Of a stretch of DNA of 64,000 bases, positions 20,801-31,500 are shown piece after piece. The position numbers were made by a program, and so were the translations under genes. The first letter of the stretch is position 1, and the number at the start of each line of letters is the position of its first letter. The DNA lies in contig NW_026971779.1 of NCBI RefSeq assembly GCF_026151205.1, positions 1 through 64,000 on the forward strand, in the 5' to 3' direction. The notes beneath the pieces are model-generated. The model was not told the DNA's origin and made no database searches. It was given only the letters and a program-made list of their open reading frames with translations. Origin of the DNA: Bolinopsis microptera (taxonomy: Eukaryota; Ctenophora; Tentaculata; Lobata; Bolinopsidae).

Positions 20801-23800
20801 AAGTAAGTGAAATGTTATTTAAAGATTAACAGATGAAATCAAGCTAAAGGGACGTGACAGCACGACAGATTGCTTTTATCGCTATCAATGTTTTGTGTGC
20901 ATGAATTTTATCATTATTAGCACCAATCAAGATTCACGTGTTGAAAATTATTTTATTTTGTGTGAAATATTTTCTTTTTTGCTTTAAAATTAAGTTCACA
21001 AGCTTTGGAATAAAAGCAACAGAGAATTCAGTGATTTCCGTTCTAATCAACAAATAACTTGGTTTCGTATGTCTTCATGATTGTCGAAACTATGATCGAA
21101 AGATTGAATAACTCGGAGTTTCATTTCCGTGAAGCCGATCCTATTATAGGATAGAAGTAGAAATTTAAACGTGTTTATAGCATTGTATGTACAGATAAAC
21201 TGTATGTTTGCACAGGAGGTGACCGGGACATGATTTCAGGCCTGACCGGGACCGGGACCGGGATACAAAATGTGACTTGACCGGGACCGGGACCGGGACC
21301 GGGACTGAGATTATCAATTTACCGGGCCTGACCGGGACCGGGACCGGGATGAAAAATGTGAATTGACCGGGACCGGGACCGGGACCAAGAACCCTGAATT
21401 AACCGGGACCGGGACCGGGATGAAAAATGTGACTTGACTGGGACCGGGACCGGGATAGCTCAAAATTGCCAATCACGGTACCGGGATTCCCGGAACCGGG
21501 AATCCCGGTCACCTCCTGTGTTTGCAAATATCATCTTACAATACATATTAATTACAGTCTTTAACCACTAAACTGTTATTGGTAATGAACTGGTATAACA
21601 GTATACCAGTTAAATGTATCTGTGCAATAGGTCGGACTATTTGTTGAGCTTATTTTTCGCTTTCACATTAAAATTTAAAATGGTAGGTGTATTGTGCAGC
21701 AAGTAAAATCCCCCATTATTTATTATACGTTCAATATCCATAGCGCTGTTGACAGAAAACTTATAATCGCACACTTGACTCACTATCTCACAGAATACAC
21801 ACGACAAAACAGCTTTATTGCTGAATATTTCATTTATATAATACTTTACTTTTGTTCACAAGTTTTGTTTTTTAAATCAATTGTTTTAAAACAAAATTTC
21901 AACAAAAAATCTTTTTATAAAAAAATGTTTTATTCAAAAATTTAATCTTTCGACGAAAGTATGTATATTTGAATCCACCAATGCAAATGCAAGCTGTACT
22001 TGTGGACTAAGAATAAAGCAACAACAATGAAACCTCGCAGGAAATTGTCGATAGGAGTAAAAGCCTGGATGATGACTTGTAAGATTATAATGGGAAAGCG
22101 TCCTAAACTGATGTCATTACAGAACTGCATGCCAAGTCTACCCGTACCTTCTGTAGCGGATACCATGAAACGGGTGAGTGATTCTTTATTTTAATTTGGT
22201 TAATTAATTGTTAAATACATAGATGTGGGGAGGGGAGGCATATTTGTTTACGAAAGGTAATTACGTGTTCGGCAGGGTTTAGAGATGATGCCCTTTTGGT
22301 AACGTTACACGTGTGTTATGGAACGCTTTTTTCACAAGTAGAAGCAATACCAAAACCATGTCCTGTGATGCCAGTTTAAATTTACCTACGTTCCCGTTCT
22401 TTCACATGTCGTGCTACTTCTACATTTTCAACCATGAATAGTAACAAATTGCTTCTACATATTTATTGTATATTGCTTCTACTTGTGAAAAACACACGTG
22501 TAACGTTACCAAAATAGGCATCTGAACCCTGGCCTGGCGAGCACGCAATTAAAGTAAACAATTATACCTCACCGGAATCCACATCTATTAATTGGGTTTA
22601 ATCGGGAATGTGTTTTTAAATGATTAAGAACAATACACAGCCTACCTATTCCTAACTTCAATAAGAAAGGACTCAGTTGTTATTTATTGATAACAGTACC
22701 AATAAGCATCACGAGCTTTTGTATTTAAGCTGGGTAAAACTTGACGCTGAGTATGTGACCGCACCCGGTCAAATACCAATCGTCAGTTGTTCACATAATA
22801 TAAGTGTGTGATATAGTTAATGTGGCCAGGTGCCACATACCAGTGCTGTACGTGTATTTCTGGAATAATCTCTGGATATATCACTGTAACGTGAGTGTGA
22901 TCTCCAAAATAAGATTAGGAAGTATCATTTTCTGATTTCTGGAGTACTCGGACAGACCAGCGTGTAGCTAGCTCTGAAATTGAATGGTAGTCACAGGATG
23001 GCACAGGGTGTCTGACGTTGTTGGAGTGTTGCCCATTAAATTAGTAAATTAGCTGTCAGCCGTTGCCAAGTTGACGATATGTCCGTTTTATTACGCGTTA
23101 CTATCAGCGTACATATTCTGTCTGGTAAATCAGTGTAACCATTAGGAACAATATAGAACACTGTAGAAGGAGGCGGTGGTAATAAACACGCTATAAAGCT
23201 GCATGAGATGCCAGCTAACAGTTTGCTAACAGCGTGACCGTGCTTTTAATTGCATGCACCGCTTTAAAAGGGATAATATTGGGCTGCTCTTCTTTTAAAT
23301 ATTATAGCTCGTGACTCTAAAGAATGTATAAGAATGTTTCAACAACTGTAGTTTACATTTTATGCTGTAGTTATTTAGGCGGAATGCACTGTACCGAATA
23401 GTCGATGTGGAATTCAAAACATCACATATCTCCAAACATTTGCTTCCATTGGCATTATTCTCCAAATCGACCACTTATTTTTGTTTTGAAGTGAGTTCAT
23501 AAGTAGGAGGATGTATACGGAAACAATTATTAATTTACTACTAATGTCCCACTTCACAACCGTCATTTGTTGTCCAAATATATTATTGTTAAATTGGGCA
23601 CTAAAATTCTTATTCCTTGGCCAATTTTTATTTTTTCATGCTGATTTGAAAAGCATAAAAGCATTTGACCTAGTCAAAAAAGTTTCAGTTGTATATATTT
23701 TACGGTTTTTGCGGAAAGTCGTGTTAAAGTTGATGCCGTGGTGTCAGTAAAATGGCACGGATAAACATATATCGTCTCGCTTTATATATAGTAAGATAAA

Positions 23801-24531
23801 GATTATAATTGCAGTATCTGTTGACTGTTCGACCGTTTGTGAACGACGAGGAATACACAAGACTCCAAAACTTAGCTGAAGAGTTTAAGAATGGTCTTGG
23901 TAAACGATTGCAGAGATACCTGTGGGTCAAGAGCTGGTGGTCCTCCAATTATGTAAGTTCATTTCTCAGATTTGAGAAAATACCCAACACTAAAATTGCT
24001 TGAATACCTTCATTTTCTTAAGACATTAACACTACACTAATGGTTTAGATTAGCAAATCATGTTTATTGTTTAGGTTTATGAGCTAACTATGCAACTACA
24101 AATTTATGCAGACACATTTTGTTATTATTGTAAGTAACGTGTTGTTCTCGTGTATAATGACATAATTAATTAATAAGATAATTACTGATTTAATGTACTA
24201 TTTTATAAAGCAAAACATTTGTCAACAGTAAAGTTACTGTTGGGAGCACATTTTCATTTCAATTCGTGTACGATGTACTGATTTCTGTTTACACTTAGAA
24301 AGTTGGTCGTACAATCTTCAAACAAATCAGTGTCAAAAATATAAATATCGTTTTGACAGTGGTATCATATTGACGCCAGATAGTTTCATACCGTTATAAT
24401 TGCACCGGTAATTACAGCAAACATTACAGAGAACAAATGAAGTTATCCTGCAGGTGAGTGACTGGTGGGAACAGTATGTTTATCTACGTGGCAGATCTCC
24501 GCTTATGATAAACAGCAACTACTACTGTTTG
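17867..24531 (+). CDS. CPT1: Carnitine O-palmitoyltransferase 1, N-terminal part (six exons)
   Basis: Exons 17867–18025, 18208–18323, 19347–19490, 22041–22173, 23815–23952 and 24454–24531 join in frame to 256 residues, all with GT–AG introns. The order follows animal CPT1: MAEA…AVAFQ regulatory N-terminus, first membrane segment in exon 2 (about residues 63–76), second in exon 3 (about 101–121) followed by [10 protein letters not shown], then [25 protein letters not shown] and NSNYYCL of the early catalytic domain. CPT1 sits in the outer mitochondrial membrane, transfers long-chain acyl groups from CoA to carnitine and is inhibited by malonyl-CoA, mainly through its N-terminus. The catalytic His and the remaining roughly 500 residues are not found before the satellite that begins near 25.58 kb, nor elsewhere in the window. 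Either intron 6 holds the satellite, or the gene is broken, or the assembly is wrong there. Exon 4 starts at 22041; the in-frame ATGs just upstream are intronic. Confidence 0.93.
19735..19881. repeat. Small inverted-repeat element in CPT1 intron 3 (possible MITE)
   Basis: The left end reads catggtccccaaag and the right end, inverted, catagtccccaaac, about 147 bp apart. No target duplication is evident, so the mobile nature is only suspected. Confidence 0.35.
19889..19941. repeat. Two adjacent perfect hairpins in CPT1 intron 3
   Basis: The first hairpin, 19889–19911, has a 9-bp stem (tagaaccat) and a 5-nt loop. The second, 19915–19941, has a 12-bp stem (aacatggagaat) and a 3-nt loop. They are separated by 3 nt. 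Function unknown. Confidence 0.85.
20237..20291. repeat. Short degenerate 9–11-bp tandem repeat
   Basis: Successive variants of tatacatgttg, including tatacatgctg and tatacatcgtg, run through CPT1 intron 3. Overlapping short open frames here on both strands are by-products. Confidence 0.7.
21213..21518. mobile_element. hAT-type MITE built of GGGACC repeats, in CPT1 intron 3
   Basis: The 306-bp element begins CAGGAGGTGACCGGGA and ends with the exact inverse. It is flanked by a perfect 8-bp duplication, tgtttgca (21205–21212 and 21519–21526). The interior is mostly irregular tandem GACCGG hexamers broken by short spacers such as tgaaaaatgtga. The termini and the 8-bp duplication indicate hAT mobilisation. 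It does not overlap any CPT1 exon. Confidence 0.92.
22222..22585. mobile_element. MITE with long inverted repeats and TA flanks, in CPT1 intron 4
   Basis: The arms begin gatgtgg and extend, imperfectly, for over 100 bp each. The best-matching part is the inner ggtaacgttacacgtgtg followed by cacaagtagaagcaata on the left and its inverse on the right. TA dinucleotides directly flank both ends (22220–22221 and 22586–22587), as for Tc1/mariner-type insertions, although a 2-bp match is weak evidence. No coding capacity. Confidence 0.75.
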
Positions 24532-25348
24532 GTAAGTACTATGAAACGAAAGTAGCAGTTCTAACGTAAATATTGATAACTTACAGGAACACGCGGCGTT
24601 ATTTTTGTAGACAGATTTATTTCTTGCGCGCGGAATAGTTGCCATGACGTCATGACGTACCTGATAATGCGACGCGCGCGCTCTGCCTGGTCTATATTTA
24701 GTCGCTCCTTCACGTGACATTCCTGCATTAATTGGGTGTTGGCCTCAAATCTAACCTGATGAAGATGTAATGTAAATATTCTCGATTATGTTCGATATTT
24801 GAAACCAGGACGTCCGTGCTCTGAAATGTACATTTTTCTACCAATCAAGATAGATTTCTTACAAAATTAAATTTTACATCGCACATAATCGTGCTCACTG
24901 AGCAATGTTCAGTATCCATTAAATAATATGAAATATAGGTTTAACCCCTTAAACGTATATTTCATATTATTTAATGGATACTGAACATTAAGGGGTTATT
25001 GAGAAAGGTTGTGTTATGGAACAAGACTGGTCTTATTTCTTATCGCAATTTATCAGTAGGCCATTTAGAACATTTGGCATGAAGTATGAACGTTTCAACG
25101 TTAGCTACCTTATCATGTGGTCGCTCTAAGCAGTAAGCTATTACTAAATGATCGAAACAGCCATTAGTCATGTTTTATGTAGAATTGTTTTGTGTCAATA
25201 TGCAAAAAATAGCTCATTTAGCCTAAGTGAGACCAAAGACTCAAAAATGAAAAACCAAAATATACAAACGTAATATACAAACGTACAAACCTTCCCAGTC
25301 ACGAGAATTATTTTTATTGAACATTTACTGATAATTATTACGCTACAG
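24532..25348. other. Start of CPT1 intron 6 (or flank after the last visible exon)
   Basis: Begins with a strong GTAAGT donor. No seventh CPT1 exon was found in any frame. It contains the perfect inverted repeat at 24906–24987. Confidence 0.6.
24906..24987. repeat. Perfect 32-bp inverted repeat
   Basis: Arms 24906–24937 and 24956–24987 (starting tgttcagtatccatt) match exactly across an 18-nt spacer. The spacer segment aaccccttaa is also complementary to ttaaggggtt just after the right arm, so alternative foldings exist. It may be a young MITE or a replication-generated palindrome. Confidence 0.9.
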
Positions 25349-25506
25349 TTTGTGGTATCAATCTTTTCTTTTATCAATATACCCTTTGCTTCTTTTGTGA
25401 TATCAATCTCTTGTTTTTATCAATTTACACTTTGCTTCTTTTGTGATATCAATCTGTTGTTTTTATCAATTTACCCTTTGCTTCTTTTGTGATATCAATC
25501 TCTTGT
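25349..25506. repeat. 46-bp tandem repeat bordering the satellite
   Basis: Three clear copies begin at 25384, 25430 and 25476 with ctttgcttcttttgtgatat; a more diverged partial copy precedes them. The array ends about 70 bp before the first satellite motifs. Confidence 0.88.
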
Positions 25507-25575
25507 CGTCAGGATGTCCAACCCTACTCGGCACTACACCTCTAGAGAGCACGTTTCCTTGATTTTTGTAGTGGA

Positions 25576-28500
25576 TTTGTAGTGCTTTTCACCCCTGTAG
25601 TGCTTTTATGTTCCGGGGTAGGTGGGACATGTTTTAGTTTTAAAATGGGTTCTGCCTGTCCCAAACCATCATAAAAATCAAGTTTCGACCTCTCAACCCA
25701 CTCGGGCCACTCCCAGGGGCCACGCCCATCCCAAAATGACCGAAATCCAGCTAAATCCAGACTTTAAAATCTTTACCCCTGTAGTGCTTTTATGTTCCGG
25801 GGTAGGTGGGACATGTTTTAGTTTCAAAATGGGTTCTGCCTGTCCCAAACCATCATAAAAATTAAGTTTCGACCTCTCAACCCACTCGGGCCTCTCCCAG
25901 GGGCCACGCCCATCCCAAAATGACCGAAATCCAGCTAAATCCAGACTTTAAAATCTTTACCCCTGTAGTGCTTTTATGTTCCGGGGTAGGGTGGGACATG
26001 TTTTAGTTTCAAAATGGGTTCCAGCCTGTCCCAAACCATCATAAAAATCAGAGTTTCGACTCTCAACCCACTCGGGCCAACTCCCATGGGCCCACGCCCA
26101 TCCCAAAATGACCCGAAATCCAGCTAAAATCCAGACTTTAAAATCCTATACCCCTTTAGTGCCTTTTATGTTCCGGGGTAGGTGGGACATGTTTTTAGTT
26201 AAAAAAAAGGGTATTTATTCTTGCCCCCCTGTCCACCCCCCCCCCCAAAACCCCCTCCATAAAAAATCAAGGGTTTAAGGGACCACCTCTCAACCTACTC
26301 GGGCCCACGCCCAAGGGTGCCACGCCCCCAAACCCAAAAATAAATGACGAAGTCCCAGCTGTAAAATCCAGACACTTTAAAAAATCTTTAAACCCCTGTA
26401 AGGTTGCGTTTTTTTAAATTATGTTATCCGGGAGAAAGGGTGTGGAAGACCACTGTTTATTTTTTAAGTTAATTTTTAAAAAAAAAATGGGTTCTGCCTG
26501 CCCCTTTGTACCCAAAACCCATCCAATAAAAAAGCAAGTTTCCGACCCTCCCTCAACCCACTCGGGTTGGCCCACTCCCCAGGTGGCCCCACGCCCCAAA
26601 CCCCCAAAAAATGGAAACCCGGGGAAAAATCCCAGCTAAAATTTCCAGACTTTAAAAATCATTTTAACCCCCCTGTAAAGTGCTTTGTGTATGTTTACCG
26701 GGGGTCAGGGTGGGGGACATGGTTTTTTAGTTTAAAAATTGGGGAATATTTCCTCTGGCCTGTCCCCCAAAAAAACCAATTTAAAAAAAATCCACAAAGT
26801 TCCGGAACCTCTCCAACCACCAACTCGGGTCCACCTCCCAGTGGCCCCACTCCCCCCCACCCAAAAATGACCGAAAAAATTCCAAGCTAAATCCAGACCC
26901 TTAAAAAAATCTTTACCCCTGTATGAGTGCTTATATGTTCCCGGGGTAGGTGGGAAACCAATGTATTAATTTTCAAAAAAATGGGTATTATTCTGCCTGT
27001 CCCCCAAACCAACATAAAAAAAACCAAGTTTTTTCGACCTCTTCCCCAAAAACATGGCCCACTCGGGGCACAATTCCCCCAGGGGGCCCCACGCCTCCCC
27101 CATCCCCCAAATGAGAACCCGAAAATCCCAAGCCTTAAAAATCCCAAGAACTTTATTAAAAATCTTTTACCCCTGGAAGAGTGCTTTTTTTGTAGCCTGG
27201 GGTAGGTGGGGAACAATATTTTTTTTTGCGTTTTAAAAATGGGTATTTTCCGGCCCTGTCCCCCAAACCTCATAAAAAATCAATTTACGAACCTCTCTAA
27301 ACACCCCACTCGGGCACACTCCCAAAGGGCCCCACCGCCACCATCCCCAAAAAAGACACCGAAATCCCAGCCCTACAAAATCCCAGACTTATAAAAATCT
27401 TTAAACCCCTGTAGTGGGCTTTATTTTATGTTGTCCCGGGGGTATAGGTTGGGGGACCCATTGTTTTTTATGTATTTAGTTTTTTTAAAAATTGGGGTTA
27501 TTATTTTATTCCTGGCCTGTCCCAAAACCCCCCAATCATAAAAATTAAGTTTCCGACCCTCTCCAACCCCCCACTCCGGCCCTTCTCCCAGGGGCCCCAC
27601 GGCCCCATCCCCTTAAATGACCCCGAAATCCAGCTCTAAAAGCCAGAAACATTTAAAAATCTTATACCCCTGTAAGTCCTTTTTAAAAGTTCCCCCGGGG
27701 GGGTAGGGAGTGGAAAAACCATGTTTTTAAGTTTTAAAAAAAATGGTACCCTGCCTGTCATCCCAAAACCATCATAAAACAATCAGTTCCGACCTCCCGC
27801 CCTCAACCCACTTCGGGCCACTGTCCCATGGGTGCCCCACGCCCCCCCATCCCAAAATTGGAACCGAATTCCAGCTAAAATTCACAGACTTTTAAAATCG
27901 TTTACCCCCCCTGTAAAGTGCTATTTTTTAAGTATGTTTACCGGGGTAAAAGGTTGGACATGGAAATTTTTTAGTTTTAAAAAAATGGGGTTTCTCTGCC
28001 ACAGTTCCCCCCAAACCACAATAAAAAATCAAGTTTAAAGAAAACCCCTCTCAACCTCAAAACCCGGCCGGGGGCCACTCCCTAAGGGGGGCCAACGCCC
28101 AACCCCCCAAAAAATATGGAACACGAAAAATTCCAGCTAAAATCCCAGACCTTTAAAAATCTTTTACCCCCAGAAGTGGGGCTTTATTTAATTTATGTTT
28201 ATTTCCCCGGGTAGGGTGGGGAAACATGGTTTTGTTTTGAGTTTTAAAAAAGGGTTTTATCTCTGCCTTGTGTCCCCAAAACCATCCATAAAAAATCAAA
28301 GTTTTATATTTCGACCTCTCACACCCAATCGGGGCCCCCCACATCCCATGGGGCCCAACGGCCCAACCCAACAAGAAAACCGAAATCCAGCTAAATTCCC
28401 CGAACTTTAACAATCCTTTACCCCTGTAAAGTGCCTTTTTTATGTTAATATTCCGGGGTTAAGGTGGGACCAAATGTTTTTAGTTATATTAAAAATGGGG

Positions 28501-31500
28501 TTTTCTGCCCTGTCCCCCCCCCCCCCACCCCCACACCATCCCATAAAAAATCAAAGTTTTTATTCCGCCGACCTCTTCCCCAAACCCACCTCGGGTACCC
28601 CACTCCCAGGGCCACCGGCCCCCAAACCCCAAATAATGACCGATAAATCCAGCCCTTAAATCCAGCTTACAAAAAAACATCTTTTTAACCCCTGTAAAGT
28701 TGCTATTTTTATGTCCCCCCCGGGGTGTAGGTGGGGACTGTTTTATTAAAAAGATTATTTCAAAAATGGGGTTTTCTGCCACGTCCCCCCCCAAACCCAT
28801 ACCCCCATAAAACAATCCAAAGTTTTGATTCGACCGCTCTCAACCCCAACTCGGGGGGGGGGGCCCATCCCAGGGGCCCCCCCCCTACGCCCCCCAACCC
28901 AAAAGAACCGAAAATCCAGCAAAATCCTAGACTTAAAAAAAATCTTTTAAACCCCTGTTCAAGAGCCCTTTTAAAAAATGTAACCCGATGGGTAAAAGGT
29001 GGGGACATGGTTTTAAGTTTTTTTTTTAAAAATGTTTTGTTGTTTCTCTGGCCCTGCACCTCCAAATAACCAATCCCAAATAAAAATCAAATTTTCTTCG
29101 TCGACCCCTCTTCAAAACACCCACCTTTCGGGGGGGGCCCACTCCCCAATGGGCCCACGCGCCCAACCCAAAATGGGAACCCCGAAAATCCAGCCCTAAA
29201 AATCCAGACCCCTTTAAAAATAATCTTTTTAGCACTACCCCTGTAAAAGTGGCTTTTTTATGTTTCCCGGGGGTAAGGTGGCCATGTTTTAAAAGGTTCA
29301 AAAATGGGTTCTGCCCCTGTCCCACCACCATCATCAAAAAAAATCAAAGTTTTTATTCGACCTCTCAACCCCCCACCCTCCGGGGGCCAACTCCCCCCCC
29401 CAAGGGCCAACGCCCATCCCAAAAAATTGAAACCGAAAAAATCCAGCCTAAAAGCCCGAACTTTTAAAATCCATTACTCCCTGTTAGTGGCCGTTTTATG
29501 TTCCCGGGGTAAGGTGGGAATCATGTTTTATTTTAAGTTTTTTTAAAAATGGTTTTCTTCCCCTGGTCCCACCACCCATCAAAAAATATCAAGTTTTTCG
29601 AAATTCGACCTCCTCACCCACTCGGGGGGCCCACAGTTTTTTTTTTATATCACCCCCAGGGGCCCACGCCCCCATCCCCAAAATGGAAAAACGAAACCGA
29701 AAAAATCCCAGCTATATCACAACTTTAAAAACAAATCTTACCCCTGTTACAGTGGGCTTATTATGTTTTCCTGGGGGTAGGTGGTGACATGGGTATTTTA
29801 GTTTATAAAAAAATGGGGAGTTTTCTGCCAGCCCCACCCCCCCAAAACCAATCATAAAAAAATCAAGTTTTTCCCCGAACCTCTACAACCCACACCGTGG
29901 CCCCCACTCCCAGGGGCCACCGCCCCCCCCCAACCCAAAAATGAAAAACCCTAAAAAACCCACCCCAACAGCTAATCCAGCACATTAAAATCATTACCCC
30001 TGTAAAGTAGCCTTTTTAATTTCCGCCGGGGTAGGTGGGGACATTGTTTTTTTAGAAGTTTTTAAAAAAATGGGTTCTTGCCTGGGTCCCCCTAACCCAA
30101 TCATAACAAAAACCAAGTTTATTTCGACCTCCTCAAACCCCTCGTCCGGGGGGGGGCCCACTCCCACCAGGGGGCCCCACGGCCCCCCATACCCAAAATG
30201 GACCGAAATCCAAGCTAAAAAAATCCCAGAAAAACGCCTTAAAATCTATTTACCCCCTGTAAGTGCCTTTTAATTTTCCCGGGGCGTTAGTGTGGGAACC
30301 ATGGTAGTTTTAAGTTTAAAAATGGGTTTTCCGGCCCTGGGTTCCCCCCCCCCCCAAACCATCATAAAAAATCAAGTTTTTCGGACCTCCAACCCCCACC
30401 TCGGACCACTCCCAGGGGCCCCCCACGCCCCCCATCCCAAAATGACCGAAAAATCCCCCAGCTAAATCCCAGACATTAAAAAATTCCTTTTTAACCCCCC
30501 AGTAGTGGCTTTTTATGTTTCCGGGGTAAAAAAGGTGGGGGGGACCCCATGTATTTTTTAAAAGTTTAAAAAAATGGGTAAATTTTCCCTGAGCTGCCCT
30601 GTCCCACCAAAACCATCATAAAAAAATCAATTTTTCGACCTCTCAACCCACCATTGTCGGGGCCCCACTCCCCAGGGGCCCACGTCCACCTAATCCAAAA
30701 ATTTACCTAAAATCCAGCTAAATCCAGAACATAAAAAATCTTTAACCCATGTAAGTGGTTTTTAGTTTCCGGTGTAGGATGGGGGAACATTGGTTGTGAA
30801 TTATTTTCAGTTTTTTTTTTTTAAAAAAATGGGGTTTTTCTGCCCCTGGTTCCCCCCCCCAAAACCAATCCATAAAAATAAAATCAAGTTTCCGAACCCC
30901 TCTCAAAACCCCACCTCGGCGGGGCCATCCCACACCCAGGGGCCCCGCCCATCCCCAAAATGAACCGCAATTCCCAGCCTAAAATCCATACGTTTAAAAA
31001 TCCCTTTACCCCGTAGTGCTATTAATGTTTTCCGGGGTAAAAGGTGGGGAACCATGTGTTTTTTAAGTTTTTAAATATGGGTTTTTCTGCCCCTGTCCCC
31101 AAAAAAACCAATCCATAATCAAGTTTTTTCGGACCCCTCTCAACCGGGGGGGGGGGGGTGGGGGGGACCCCCACCTCCGGGGCCACTCCCAGGGCCCACG
31201 CCCCTATCCCCAAAAATGGACCGAAAAAATCCCAGCCTAAAATCCCAGAACTTTAAAAATTCTTTTTACCCCCTGTAGTTGCTTTTTATGTTCCGGGGTA
31301 AGGTGGGGACAATGGTTTGATTTAGTTTTTTCAAAATGGGTATTATCTGGCCCTGCCTGTCCCCCCCAACCCATCCCATAAAAAATTAAGTTTATTTCGC
31401 GACCACTCCATCACCCCACCTCGGGGTCCCCGGGGGGGCCCTCTCCCCATGTGGCCCCACGGCCCCATCCCCCCAAAATGACCTGAAAATCCCAAACCTA

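Noticed and set aside
22000-22194. Frame starting with an ATG before CPT1 exon 4
   Set aside because: Only the part from 22041 matches CPT1. A good acceptor (cctcgcag) sits there and the phase fits exon 3, so the upstream part is intron.
23511-23750. 79-codon frame with hydrophobic character in CPT1 intron 4
   Set aside because: No signal, splice or family support; AT-rich DNA gives Phe/Leu/Ile-rich frames by chance.
25384-25506. Regular short repeats resembling a CRISPR array
   Set aside because: Units are contiguous with no unique spacers, and the genome is eukaryotic. They are ordinary tandem repeats.
25507-25575. Possible CPT1 exon 7 after the cgtcag at 25506
   Set aside because: The AG is followed by sequence whose frames match no CPT1 segment and soon meet stops before the satellite begins.
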